64,000 bases of DNA from Nocardioides marmorisolisilvae (GCF_003725775.1 NZ_RJSG01000005.1:25625-89624); one strand, 5' to 3'; shown: positions 42,802-51,615, counted from the first letter of the stretch. Program-made: numbers and translations. The notes: generated by a model from the letters alone, not told the origin.

Positions 42802-44232
42802 TCAGCGGAAGCGCTCGGGGTCGGGGAGCAGCTCGTTCATCGAGCCCGACCGGAAGCCCAGAGGATCGACCTCGGCGTCGGCGAACCCGGCCTGCCGGAT
42901 CGCGTCCAGGACCGACGGGCCCACCAGCGCGACCGCGGCGGCATCGACCTCGAGCCGCGCGGTCTCGCCCAGGTCGCGCACCCGGAGGTTGTGCACCTCG
43001 ACCCCGGCCTCGGTGAGCGCCGCGCGAGCACCCGCTTCTGCCCGTTCGATCCGCGCCAACCGCCCGGCGTCGATGGGGACCCCGAACGCGACGCGCGAGC
43101 TCAGGCAGGCAGCGGCGGGCTTGTCCCAGGTGGCCAGGCCCCAGCGGCGCGAGGCCTCGCGGATCTGCACCTTGGTGAAGCCGGCGTCCAGCAGCGGGGT
43201 GATGGCACCGCGCTCGGCCGCTGCGACGATCCCCGGTCGGAACCCGGCCCGGGCGTCGTCCGCGTTCGTCCCGGTCGCGACCGCGGCGAACCCGTGCTCC
43301 TCCGCGAGCGGTCCGAGCACGTCGAGCAGCTCGGACTTGCAGAACGCGCACCGGTCGCCGTCGTTCGCGGCGTAGCCGGGGCGGGAGAGCTCGTCGGTCG
43401 CCGGGGTCAGCACCCGAACGCCGAGGTCGGCGGCGAAGTCGAGGGCCGGCTGCCGTTCCGAGAGCGGCAGCGATGGTGAGTACGCCGTAGCGGCGGCGAC
43501 CTTGTCCGGGCCGAGCGCCCGGACCGCCGCGGCCAGCAGGAACCCGGAGTCGGCGCCGCCGCTGAAGGCTACGAGCAGCGACGGCAGCTCACGCAACGCA
43601 GCGTCGAGAGCGGCGAGCCGGACCTCGAGCAGATGCCCCTCGAGCCAGCCCGGGAACTCGCGCAGGTCAGTGAGCACCACGTCGGTTCCGGCCTCGACCA
43701 GCTCCTCCCGGGTGCAGCCTCCGGTGAGAACCGAGACGCTGAACGCGCCCGCTGCCTTCGCGCCCTCGACGTCGTGGATGTGGTCGCCGACGTAGATGGA
43801 GGCACCGTGCTCGCGCAGCACCTCCCCCTTGGCCGCTCCCCACACCCAGCCGTGGACGGAGTCGACGTCGAGGCCGAGCCGATCGACGTGCAGCTGGGCG
43901 TTCGGCTCGTACTTGCCGGTGACCAGCAGGATCCGCCCGTGCTGCGCGCGGACCGCCGCCAGCGCTTCGACCACGCCCGGGAGTGCGGGCACAGCCGGCA
44001 CCGCGTGCGTCGGGTAGAGCGAGCGGAACAGCTCTGCGGCAGCGGGGATCTCGTCAGCGGGCAGGTAGGGCTCGAGCATCTGGTCGAGCGGGGGTCCGAG
44101 CTTGCTGCTCATCTCCTGCGAGGGGAACTCCACCCCGAGCTCCGCGCCCAGGGCGTCCAGCGTCGCGATGAAGCCGTGCACGGTGTCGATCAGGGTCATG
44201 TCGAGGTCGAACCCGATCACCAGCGGCTGCAC
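42802..44232 (-). CDS. HAD hydrolase fused to LarE-type ATP-dependent sulfurtransferase
   Basis: A 476-residue fusion. Residues 1-200 form a HAD phosphatase of the Gph/PpaX type: nucleophile Asp9 and Asp11 (FDLDMTLID), LLVTGKYEPN, and YVGDHIHDVEGAKAAG with the metal Asp. Residues 205-476 match LarE: PP-loop SGGADS at 224-229, DGDRCAFCKSELLD at 291-304, GTNADDARAGFRPG, and Cys376 in KPAAACLSSRV, 152 residues past the PP-loop, like the sacrificial Cys176 of L. plantarum LarE (family knowledge). LarE sulfurates the nickel-pincer nucleotide cofactor of lactate racemase. No larA, larB or larC lies in the window. ATG 44232. Confidence 0.87.
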   Translation of the reverse strand: MQPLVIGFDLDMTLIDTVHGFIATLDALGAELGVEFPSQEMSSKLGPPLDQMLEPYLPADEIPAAAELFRSLYPTHAVPAVPALPGVVEALAAVRAQHGRILLVTGKYEPNAQLHVDRLGLDVDSVHGWVWGAAKGEVLREHGASIYVGDHIHDVEGAKAAGAFSVSVLTGGCTREELVEAGTDVVLTDLREFPGWLEGHLLEVRLAALDAALRELPSLLVAFSGGADSGFLLAAAVRALGPDKVAAATAYSPSLPLSERQPALDFAADLGVRVLTPATDELSRPGYAANDGDRCAFCKSELLDVLGPLAEEHGFAAVATGTNADDARAGFRPGIVAAAERGAITPLLDAGFTKVQIREASRRWGLATWDKPAAACLSSRVAFGVPIDAGRLARIERAEAGARAALTEAGVEVHNLRVRDLGETARLEVDAAAVALVGPSVLDAIRQAGFADAEVDPLGFRSGSMNELLPDPERFR

Positions 44233-44256
44233 GGGACGAGGTTACGTCGCGGCGCC

Positions 44257-44282
44257 GACACCCCGGGACACCGCGGGGTCTC
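44257..44282 (-). terminator. possible weak terminator hairpin
   Basis: GACACCCCG at 44257-44265 can pair with CGGGGTCTC at 44274-44282 (one mismatch), just after the DUF3263 gene and before the HAD-LarE start. No T-run follows. Confidence 0.3.
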
Positions 44283-44288
44283 CTGGGC

Positions 44289-44531
44289 TCAGGCGCTCTT
44301 CGGAGTGCGCTGGACGGCGATGCCGCGGGCCGCGCGCCGACGGATGACCACCGACGGTGCGATCCGCAGCGCCTCCGGGTCCTCGCAGCTGTCGTTCAGC
44401 ACCGCCAGGTACTGGTTCGGCGAGAGGCCGAAGCGGTGCCGGATGACGGCGGTGCGGTTGCTGGTCCCGGGACCTCCGCGCCACGTCGCGTCGAAGATCA
44501 GGACTCCACGTTCCAACTCGGTCAGTGCCAT
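44289..44531 (-). CDS. DUF3263 small helix-turn-helix-like protein
   Basis: An 80-residue protein: ALTELERGVLIFDATWRGGP, NRTAVIRHRFGLSPNQYLAV and LNDSCEDPEALRIAPSVVIR, then a basic tail. The I-F-D-x-x-W...I-R-x-x-F-x-x-S-x-x-x-Y-x-x-x-L-N pattern matches actinobacterial DUF3263, a short domain resembling a DNA-binding sigma-like helix pair. AGGGGGT lies 5 bases before ATG 44531. Function unknown; possibly a small DNA-binding protein. Confidence 0.82.
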   Translation of the reverse strand: MALTELERGVLIFDATWRGGPGTSNRTAVIRHRFGLSPNQYLAVLNDSCEDPEALRIAPSVVIRRRAARGIAVQRTPKSA

Positions 44532-44591
44532 GAGTACCCCCTGTGCTCATCGTGTTCCGGGCCGGGTGCTTCGGCCCGTTGCTGCCTTGCT

Positions 44592-44633
44592 GCAGATGCC
44601 CCCGCCACCGTCGCCGTCGTCGGGAGCATCTGC
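44592..44633. promoter_or_regulatory. hairpin in the 243-base gap upstream of the DUF3263 gene
   Basis: GCAGATGC (44592-44599) and GCATCTGC (44626-44633) form a perfect 8-base inverted repeat with a GC-rich 26-base interior. It may be the terminator of the BTAD regulator gene or part of the leader of the DUF3263 gene. I see nothing else convincing in 44532-44774 apart from a doubtful 37-codon frame. Confidence 0.35.
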
Positions 44634-44774
44634 ATTCCCCTGTGTGCTGCCTCCCCGGCAATCGGGTAGCCGAAGAGAGCCGTCACGACGGCCGGGGAGG
44701 GGCCACAACGGTCGCAATCGGACCTTGCGAAAACCTTGCGATCCGGATTGCTTTCGCGGGAGAACCGGGAGGAA

Positions 44775-47700
44775 TCAGGATGAAAGGTCCGCCTGCAGGC
44801 TCTCCGCCTCGCGGACGACCCCGCGCATCCCGAGCCGGTCGGCAGCGGCCCGGACCTCGGCCAGGACCTCACCGACCGGGTACGGGTCCCCCGCGCGGGC
44901 GAACGCGACCCGGCAGCGGTCCAGCTGGGCGCGCAGGCGCAGCGGGAGCGCGTCCATCCGCTCGGTGAGCGCGACGGCGTCGTCCAGGTGCGCCGCGGCC
45001 GCGTCCTGGTCGCCGAGCCGGGCGGCCAACAGGCCCAGGTAGTGGTCGACCGGACCGCAGCACAGGCCGACCCAGACGAGCCCGTTGCGACCGACGTACG
45101 GGGTGAGGATCGTGCGCAGCCGGGCGGCGGCGTCGAGATCGCCGACGGTGGCTGCGGCCGAGCTGATGAAGCACATCGCCGCGAGCCAGGCGATGTCGGT
45201 CTGGGCGATGACGTCGAAGTCCGCTGCGGCCAGCTCCGCGACCATCGTCGAGGCCCGTTCCCGGTCGCCGGTCTCGGCCGCCACCCAGGCCCGGGCCGCG
45301 TTCATCGCCGGGATCTCCCCGAAGGTGTCGGCGACCCCTTCCAGCAACGGCGCGATCTGGTCGAGGTCGCCGCGCTCGTAGAACAGCCAGAGGGTCTGCA
45401 GGCCGGTGAGCATCATCGCGCCCTCGGCGCCGGGCTGGAACAGCTCGCTCTCGTCGGTGGCGGCGGCCGTCAGCGACTCGGCCTCGTCGAAGCGTCCGCG
45501 CATCAGCGCGCGCAGTGCCGGGAGGTAGTGCGCGTGCCAGCGGTAGAACGGCTGCCGCAGGTAGGTCGAGGCGCGCAGGAAGTGCCGGATGCTCGCGTCG
45601 GCGGCCTGGGTGTCGCCGAGCGCCAGGTGGTCGACCGCCTCGAAGGCGCGGCAGTCCGCCTCGCGCGCGGACTGGCGCAGCTTGCGTGCCAGAGCCAGGA
45701 TCTCCTGGGCCCGCTCCAGGCGCTGGGCCTCGGACCCGGGAGTCCACAACGTGAGCTGACGGTCCACCAGCACGTCCAGGAGGACCGCCTCGTTGCCCGA
45801 GGCGCGGGCGAGCGCGACCGCGCTGTCCGCGATCTCCCGACGACGCTCGAGCGGGGTCGTCCAGTAGCTCGCGATGCCGAGCCGCCCGAGCAGCGCCGCC
45901 CGGAGCGCAGCGTCCTCGGTGAGACCCGAGAGCGCCTCTTCGATCATGTCCATCAGGTCCCGGTCCGGAGCCGAGGCCGAGAAGCCCTGGGTCGCCGCGC
46001 CGTTGTTGCGCCAGCGACCGAGGACGGCGCGCGCGAACAGCGCGTCGTCACCGTCGACCCGGGCCAGCTCGAGGGCGTCGGCGAAGATCGCCTGGGACTG
46101 CTCCACGTCGCCGGCCCACCAGTGGGCGTCGCCGAGGTCCAGCATCAGCGCGACCCGGTCGCGCCCGGATCCGCGCGCCTCGACCAGCTTCATGGTCCGT
46201 TCCAGGATCTCCAGGCTGTCCTCGAACGCCAGCGCTCGCTGGGCCTCCTTCGCAGCCCGGACGCCTGAGGCGATCGCGCGGTCGGGCGGGCCGGCGGCGG
46301 CCGACTCGAAGTAGTGCCGGGCGAGCTGCGAGGCGGTGCCGAGGCTGTGGCCCTCGAGGGTCTCGGCAATGCTCAGGTGCAGGGCCGTCCGCTCGCTGCT
46401 CGGGAGCCGGTCGTAGACGGTGCGCCGGATCATGGCGTGCGTGAAGGTGTAGCGCCCGGGCACGTCGACGACGCCGTCGATGAGGCCGGTGGCGTGCGCG
46501 GTGTCGAGGGCCCGGGTGGCGGAGATCGAGTCCAGCCCGGAGACCAGCCGCACGATGTCGGCGTCGAACTCGCGGCCCAGGGCAGCCCCGATCGTGAGCA
46601 ATCGGGCGGCGTCGGCGTCCAGGCGCCGCAGGCGTTGCTCCACGAGCTCGCGGATGCTCTGCGGGGCGCTCGTCGTGCGCACCACGTCGTGCTCGTCCTC
46701 GTGCGCGGTCGACCCGATCGCGCCGGTCTCGACCAGGTGCCGCAGGAACTCGACGACGAACAGGGGGTTGCCCGAGGTCTCGACGTGCAGCGCCTCGGCC
46801 ACCGACGGCGTGACCGGTCGGGCCAGGATCGACTCGGCCAGGCTGCTGACCTCGCGCGGCCCGAGCAGACCCAGCACGATCTCCTGGAGCCCGTTCGTCC
46901 GCCGCAGCACGTCGACGACGTCGAGAACCGGCGAGTACTGGGCGGCCTCCGCGGGACGCTCCGTCACGAGCAAGGAGATCGGATCGGCCTCGAAACGACG
47001 GACCAGGTAGCGCAGCATCGCGCTGGTCGGACCGTCGAGCCAGTGGGCGTCCTCGAGCACCAGGACCAGTCGGCCCGGGCTGGCGACCGCGCGGAGGAGC
47101 TGGGCGACCGCCTCGTAGAGCTCGTTCGGGTTCGAGTCGCCGTACAGGGACGTGACCGGCTCGGACTCGTGCGGCAGCGCCAGGTGGCGCAGCTGCCCGT
47201 ACGCCGCCTCCCCGACCTTCGCGACGAGCTCGTCGGCCGGGACCTGCTCCAGCACCCACCGCACCATCTCGGCCACGGGTTGGTAGGCGCCGAGGGTGTA
47301 GCCGTCGCACCGACCGACCAGCACCGTCGCGCCGCCGGCGAAGGCCTGCAGCGCCGCCCCCACGACCAGGCGGGTCTTCCCGGCGCCGGCTTCGCCGGTC
47401 ACGATCACCGCGCGCAGCCGACGCGGGCCCTCGGGATCGAGCACCTCGGCGAGCACCTTCTGCTCGGCGTCACGCCCGACCAGGGCGCGCGCGGTCGAGG
47501 TCTCCAGGTACGGCTGGCAGGCGATCGGACCGAGGACGTCGCGGACCGCGGCGCTCCCCTCTCCGGTCAGGCCCAGCACGGTCTCCGCACGCCGGACCCC
47601 CGGGACCCACTCCAGACGCGGGTCGTGCTCGAGGAGCGCGAGCTCGAGGCGTTGCAGCTCGGGCGTCGGCTCGAACCCGAGCTCGTCGATCGTCTGCGCC

Positions 47701-48359
47701 CGCAGCTGCTGGTAGTTGCGCAACGCCTCGGCCTGACGACCGGACCGGTACAGCGCGACCATGCGCATCGCCCAGAACCGTTCGTGGAAGGGGTGCTCCG
47801 CGATCAGCTGGTCCAGCTGCGCCAGGATCTCGCGGTGCCGTCCGGCGGCCAGCTCCGCCTCGAACAGCGCCTCGAAGACCGAGCGGCGCACCTCGATCAG
47901 CCGGTCGGCCTCGAGGTCGGTGACCTGGGTGCTCACCCCCTCGAAGGGCCGACCCCGCCACAAGCCGACGGCGTCGCGCAGTCGCAGCACGGCCCGGTCC
48001 GGGTCGGAGGCCTGGAGCAGCTCGCGGCCGAGCCCGGCGGTCCGCAGGAAGACCCGTGAGTCCAGCGCGTCCTCGGCGAGTGCCAGGGAGTAGCCGCCCC
48101 CGTGGCGGACCAGGGTCTCGCCCCCGGCGGGACCGAGCTGACGGCGCAGCCGGGACACGAAGACGTGCACACCGGCCGCCGCGTTGTCCGGCACCTTGGA
48201 GTCGCGGTACAGCTCGTCGACGAGCGAGTCGACCGAGAAGTGCCGGTCCAGGTCGCTGGCCAGGACCGCGAGCAGGGCGCGCTCCTTGGCACCCGAGATC
48301 TCCCGGGCCTCGCCGTCGTGGACCACCTCGACCGGGCCCAGCACGCGCACGTTCAGCAT
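44775..48359 (-). CDS. large BTAD/AAA transcriptional regulator (AfsR/SARP-like)
   Basis: A 1,194-residue protein. Residues 1-95 are an OmpR-type winged helix (LNVRVLGPVEVVHDGEAREI; HVFVSRLRRQLGP). The BTAD helices run to about 245 (ERFWAMRMVALYRSGRQAEALRNYQQL). An AAA/STAND ATPase follows with Walker A GEAGAGKT at 322-329 and Walker B LVLVLEDAHWLD. About 600 residues of TPR-like helical repeats complete it. No C-terminal LuxR helix-turn-helix is seen, so DNA binding is N-terminal. It resembles AfsR/SARP-LAL regulators that respond to a signal bound at the ATPase-TPR part. ATG 48359; divergent from the acyltransferase. Confidence 0.88.
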   Translation of the reverse strand: MLNVRVLGPVEVVHDGEAREISGAKERALLAVLASDLDRHFSVDSLVDELYRDSKVPDNAAAGVHVFVSRLRRQLGPAGGETLVRHGGGYSLALAEDALDSRVFLRTAGLGRELLQASDPDRAVLRLRDAVGLWRGRPFEGVSTQVTDLEADRLIEVRRSVFEALFEAELAAGRHREILAQLDQLIAEHPFHERFWAMRMVALYRSGRQAEALRNYQQLRAQTIDELGFEPTPELQRLELALLEHDPRLEWVPGVRRAETVLGLTGEGSAAVRDVLGPIACQPYLETSTARALVGRDAEQKVLAEVLDPEGPRRLRAVIVTGEAGAGKTRLVVGAALQAFAGGATVLVGRCDGYTLGAYQPVAEMVRWVLEQVPADELVAKVGEAAYGQLRHLALPHESEPVTSLYGDSNPNELYEAVAQLLRAVASPGRLVLVLEDAHWLDGPTSAMLRYLVRRFEADPISLLVTERPAEAAQYSPVLDVVDVLRRTNGLQEIVLGLLGPREVSSLAESILARPVTPSVAEALHVETSGNPLFVVEFLRHLVETGAIGSTAHEDEHDVVRTTSAPQSIRELVEQRLRRLDADAARLLTIGAALGREFDADIVRLVSGLDSISATRALDTAHATGLIDGVVDVPGRYTFTHAMIRRTVYDRLPSSERTALHLSIAETLEGHSLGTASQLARHYFESAAAGPPDRAIASGVRAAKEAQRALAFEDSLEILERTMKLVEARGSGRDRVALMLDLGDAHWWAGDVEQSQAIFADALELARVDGDDALFARAVLGRWRNNGAATQGFSASAPDRDLMDMIEEALSGLTEDAALRAALLGRLGIASYWTTPLERRREIADSAVALARASGNEAVLLDVLVDRQLTLWTPGSEAQRLERAQEILALARKLRQSAREADCRAFEAVDHLALGDTQAADASIRHFLRASTYLRQPFYRWHAHYLPALRALMRGRFDEAESLTAAATDESELFQPGAEGAMMLTGLQTLWLFYERGDLDQIAPLLEGVADTFGEIPAMNAARAWVAAETGDRERASTMVAELAAADFDVIAQTDIAWLAAMCFISSAAATVGDLDAAARLRTILTPYVGRNGLVWVGLCCGPVDHYLGLLAARLGDQDAAAAHLDDAVALTERMDALPLRLRAQLDRCRVAFARAGDPYPVGEVLAEVRAAADRLGMRGVVREAESLQADLSS

Positions 48360-48514
48360 CCGCGCCCCCGTACTCTCGATCCTGCAGGCTACAAACTGCC
48401 GCAGGTCGGCGTCAGCCGCCAGCCTCCGATGTCTAGTCCTCTCGCCCCGTGCGGCGACCACGGTGAAGAACAAACTCCGAGGCCGGGTTCGCGCCGCCCG
48501 GCTAGGGTCGAGAC

Positions 48515-49588
48515 GTGCGCGAGGCGATCGTGCGCGACCGCGGTCACCTGCCAGCCCTGGACGGCCTCCGCGGCGTGGCCATCCTCCTGGTTCTGGGCCA
48601 GCACGCACCGACGAGGCCCCTCATCGACGGGTTCGTCGGCGTGACGGTGTTCTTCTGCCTGTCCGGGTACCTGATCACGACCCTGCTGCTGCGCGAGCTC
48701 GACGGCGGCGGCCTCGACCTGCGCGGGTTCTACCGTCGCCGGGTCGCCCGCCTCGGCCCTGCGCTGGTCGTGGTCGTCGTCGTCACCACCGCGGTCGTGC
48801 TGATCGCCCGTCCGGACCTGCGGTTCGCCCAGACCTTCGCTCCTGCCGGGGCCGCGCTCACCTACACGACCAGCCTGTTCGACTGGGGCCACCACCCGTT
48901 CGCCAGCGGGGACTACTTCAACTACACCTGGACCCTGTCCATCGAGGAGCAGTTCTACCTGCTCTGGCCGCTCGCCCTGTTCTGGTCCTACCGGCGCGAC
49001 CCACGACTGCTGGCTGCGCTGACCGCGGTCCTGATCGGCTTCACCCTCACGGTCGACCTCTACCTCGGGCTGACCCGGGCGGTGAAGTACGACCCGCACG
49101 AGTACTTCGGGACCGACACGAACGCGCTGCCGATCCTGGTCGGGGCGATGCTCGCGCTCGTCCTGCACCAGCGCTGGCTGCCCCGGACGCTCGAGTCACT
49201 GGCACCCGCGGCACTCCCGGCGCTGTGCCTGCTCCCGTTGCTGGGCTACCTCAACGAGACCTACCACCCGTCCCTGGTGATCGCCTCCGGCACCGGGCTC
49301 GCGCTGCTGGCCCTCGTCGGGCTCCTCGTCGCTCCGCGCTCCGCGGCCGGAGCCGTGCTCGCGAGCGCGCCGCTGCGCTGGCTCGGCGAGCGGTCGTACT
49401 CGATCTACCTCTGGAACGTGCTCGCCCGGGCGGCGAGCATCAACCTGCTCGGCCACACCTGGGCCGGCGACCTCTTCTGGATCTTCCTGTTCCTCACCCT
49501 GGGCGAGGCGAGCTACCGGTACGTCGAACGTCCGCTGCGCGCGAGGTTCGCCCGCCGGCCAAAAGCGCCGGTCCCGGCCCTGGCCTGA
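48515..49588 (+). CDS. acyltransferase family 3 membrane protein (OafA/YrhL type)
   Basis: A 357-residue protein with about ten helices. HLPALDGLRGVAILLVLGQH (catalytic His in the first helix), FFCLSGYLITTLLLRE, FYRRRVARLGPALVVVVVV and YTWTLSIEEQFYLLWPL are standard for membrane O-acyltransferases that acetylate surface polysaccharide, peptidoglycan or secreted metabolites. No C-terminal SGNH domain is present. GTG 48515, divergent from the BTAD regulator with 155 bases between; that regulator may control it (inference). Confidence 0.9.
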   Translation: MREAIVRDRGHLPALDGLRGVAILLVLGQHAPTRPLIDGFVGVTVFFCLSGYLITTLLLRELDGGGLDLRGFYRRRVARLGPALVVVVVVTTAVVLIARPDLRFAQTFAPAGAALTYTTSLFDWGHHPFASGDYFNYTWTLSIEEQFYLLWPLALFWSYRRDPRLLAALTAVLIGFTLTVDLYLGLTRAVKYDPHEYFGTDTNALPILVGAMLALVLHQRWLPRTLESLAPAALPALCLLPLLGYLNETYHPSLVIASGTGLALLALVGLLVAPRSAAGAVLASAPLRWLGERSYSIYLWNVLARAASINLLGHTWAGDLFWIFLFLTLGEASYRYVERPLRARFARRPKAPVPALA

Positions 49589-49590
49589 GG

Positions 49591-50247
49591 TCAGCCCAGG
49601 CCGGGTCGTGCTCCGGGACCCACGTGCACGCTGGCCAGGAACCGCACCATCGTCGCCCGGGTCCAGCCGGCGTTGTTCGGGTACTGGATGCGGACCACTC
49701 CCACCGGCTCCGCGCCGCGGGTCAGCGTCGAGATGGTGGTGTAGCCGGAGTCCGAGCCGAGCCAGAACGTGCGTCCGTCCTGCTCGAACCGAACGCCGCC
49801 GACGGGGTTCTGGTCGAAGAGGATCACCAGCTTGCCGATGAACACGTCGGGGTTGCTCGAGGTGCCGCCGCCGTCGGGAGCGATCGTCACCCGGTCGGCG
49901 TTCTGCGACTGCACCGACCACCCCTTCGGGGTCAGGTCGAAGGTGTACGGCGTCGCGTCGAGCTGCTCGGCGACCAGGCGTACTCGACCGACCGCAGCCG
50001 ACGACGAGCCGGGGTCGTCCTGACCGGCGTCGCTGATCGCGATCCCGGTGCCGACCCCGGCCACCGCGACCAGCGCCAGGGCTCCGGTCCCGAGGCGGAC
50101 CCGGCGACGGAACCGGTCGCGCTGCGCCGTACGGGCCCGGGCCAGGTCGGCGCCCGGATCGACCGGGTAACGAGCGTCACCGGCCGCGAGGCCGAGCAGG
50201 TCGCGCAGGTCGTCGTCCGCCCCTTCGACAGGCTCAGGACGTCGCAT
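49591..50247 (-). CDS. single-pass membrane protein paired with ECF sigma gene
   Basis: A 218-residue protein. The cytoplasmic N-terminus of about 50 residues (RRPEPVEGADDDLRDLLGLA) is followed by one transmembrane helix, LGTGALALVAVAGVGTGIAI, and an extracytoplasmic beta-rich domain (TPYTFDLTPKGWSVQSQNAD; GGVRFEQDGRTFWLGSDSGY). The ATG shares a base with the stop of the sigma gene (TGATG), so it is the presumptive anti-sigma partner, although no zinc anti-sigma motif is present. Codons 3-8 (P-E-P-V-E-G) are encoded by a copy of the dispersed GAGCCTGTCGAA repeat. Confidence 0.75.
   Translation of the reverse strand: MRRPEPVEGADDDLRDLLGLAAGDARYPVDPGADLARARTAQRDRFRRRVRLGTGALALVAVAGVGTGIAISDAGQDDPGSSSAAVGRVRLVAEQLDATPYTFDLTPKGWSVQSQNADRVTIAPDGGGTSSNPDVFIGKLVILFDQNPVGGVRFEQDGRTFWLGSDSGYTTISTLTRGAEPVGVVRIQYPNNAGWTRATMVRFLASVHVGPGARPGLG
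50224..50235. repeat. REP-like core TTCGACAGGCTC inside a gene
   Basis: The complement GAGCCTGTCGAA lies within codons 4-8 of the sigma-linked membrane protein gene and gives the residues E-P-V-E. It is the same core as at 32958 and 22353, read in a different frame from the copy in the ABC gene. Confidence 0.65.
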
Positions 50248-50768
50248 CACGCCTCCCCCGCCACGAGCAGCCGTTCGGGACCGAGCACCGCGCGCAGGTG
50301 CGCCAGCGCCCGGGCGTTCTGCGACTTCACCGTGCCCTCGGAGCACCCGAGGATCCGTGCGGTCTCGATGACGTCGAGGTCGTGCCAGTGCCGGAGCACG
50401 ACGACCGCGCGCTGCCGCGGACCGAGCTGGCCGAGAGCGGCGAGCACGACCTGGCGCAGGGAACGGTCGTCGTCGAGCACCGCGGAGTCCAGCGCCCAGT
50501 CCTCGCCGGTGCTGGTCTCCCGCCTCCGGTGCGCCCTCCGGCGCTCGTCGAAGAAGGCGTTGGTCAGGCTCGTGCGGGCGTAGGCCAGCGGCCGGTCCGC
50601 CCGGCGCACCTTGGCCCAGGCGAGGTACAGCTTGGTCAGTGTGGTCTGCACGAGATCCTCCGCGTACGCCTCGTCGCCCGCGCACAGCAGCACCGCCGTG
50701 CGCACCAGGTCGGACCGGTGAGCACGGACGAAGTCGACGAACTCAGCTTCACGTTCGCTGCCGCGCAA
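50247..50768 (-). CDS. SigE-family (ECF, SigE-like actinobacterial) sigma factor
   Basis: A 173-residue ECF sigma factor. Region 2 is FVDFVRAHRSDLVRTAVLLC and GDEAYAEDLVQTTLTKLYLA. The helix ARTSLTNAFFDERRRAHRRR follows. Region 4 is LGPRQRAVVVLRHWHDLDVI and ETARILGCSEGTVKSQNARA. This layout is typical of the actinobacterial SigE-like subfamily (TIGR02983). No ATG or GTG fits; TTG at 50768 with GAGAGGAAG just upstream is the likely start. The downstream membrane protein overlaps its stop. Divergent from the VanY-like lipoprotein across a double palindrome. Confidence 0.87.
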   Translation of the reverse strand: MRGSEREAEFVDFVRAHRSDLVRTAVLLCAGDEAYAEDLVQTTLTKLYLAWAKVRRADRPLAYARTSLTNAFFDERRRAHRRRETSTGEDWALDSAVLDDDRSLRQVVLAALGQLGPRQRAVVVLRHWHDLDVIETARILGCSEGTVKSQNARALAHLRAVLGPERLLVAGEA

Positions 50769-50801
50769 GACTTCCTCTCACGATCTCCAGACGGGTGCGG
50801 G

Positions 50802-50824
50802 ACCTCCGGAGGTTGCATGCAACC
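50802..50824. promoter_or_regulatory. two overlapping perfect palindromes in divergent promoter
   Basis: ACCTCCGGAGGT (50802-50813) overlaps GGTTGCATGCAACC (50811-50824). Both are perfect palindromes, midway between the divergent sigma and VanY-like genes (starts at 50768 and 50854). They are good candidates for operators shared by the two genes. Confidence 0.5.
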
Positions 50825-50853
50825 CCGCGGACGACGGTACCCGTCAATTCCGC

Positions 50854-51615
50854 GTGGGAGCCCTTCGTCGCACGTCCTCGGTCCTGACCGCCCTCGCCGC
50901 CGCCAGCCTGGTCCTGGGCGGGTGCGCAGCCGACCGCCAACCGGAGACGTCGTCCGCCGCGGTGGTGACCCCGGACCCGCCGAGCCGCTCGGTCGACGCC
51001 TCCCGCACCCAGCCGGGCCGTGACCTCGACACCCACGCGCACTCGACGACGGACCCGCGCAGCATCTGGGTCGTCGTCAACAAGACCCACCCGATCACAC
51101 CGCTGACCTTCCGTCCGCAGCTCAGCATCGTCCGCGGCTACCAGGTCGCGACGCCTGCTGCCGGTCCGCTGACGGACCTCCTCGCCGCCTCGGACTCGGC
51201 CGGGCTCGGGTTCAAGATCGCGAGCGCCTTCCGCTCCTTCGACTACCAGGAGCGGGTGCACCGGAACCTGGTCGCGAGCCAGGGCCAGCAGGCCGCCGAC
51301 CGGGTCTCGGCCCGCCCCGGCTACAGCGAGCACCAGACCGGTCTGGCCGTCGACCTGATCACGCCCGGCAGCCCGTCGTGCGACTTCGACCAGTGCTTCG
51401 CGCACACCCCGGGCGGCCGCTGGCTGACCGAGCACGCCTGGGAGTACGGGTTCCTGGTGCGCTACACGCCTCGCAACGAGGCGGTCACCGGCTACGAGCC
51501 GGAGCCTTGGCACCTGCGGTACGTCGGCAAGCCGCTGGCGACCGCGATGCACAACGCCGGCGTGACCACGCTCGAGGAGTTCCTCGGCGTACCTGGAGGG
51601 GACTACCCGCGCTAG
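50854..51615 (+). CDS. VanY-family D-alanyl-D-alanine carboxypeptidase, lipoprotein
   Basis: A 253-residue lipoprotein. A signal peptide ends in the lipobox L-G-G-C (Cys24), and a disordered linker of about 45 residues follows. The peptidase_M15B/VanY domain has zinc ligands His160 and Asp167 in GYSEHQTGLAVDL and His220 in EPWHLRYVG. It trims the terminal D-Ala of peptidoglycan stem peptides at the outer membrane face. The GTG at 50854 lacks a clear ribosome site. Divergent from the ECF sigma gene, which may control it. The stop shares CTAG with the convergent DUF885 gene. Confidence 0.9.
   Translation: MGALRRTSSVLTALAAASLVLGGCAADRQPETSSAAVVTPDPPSRSVDASRTQPGRDLDTHAHSTTDPRSIWVVVNKTHPITPLTFRPQLSIVRGYQVATPAAGPLTDLLAASDSAGLGFKIASAFRSFDYQERVHRNLVASQGQQAADRVSARPGYSEHQTGLAVDLITPGSPSCDFDQCFAHTPGGRWLTEHAWEYGFLVRYTPRNEAVTGYEPEPWHLRYVGKPLATAMHNAGVTTLEEFLGVPGGDYPR

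Noticed and set aside
44522..44632. A 37-codon minus-strand ORF running into the DUF3263 start
   Set aside because: Its ribosome site is too close to the ATG, and the translation (Ala/Arg/Gln-rich) has no recognisable feature.
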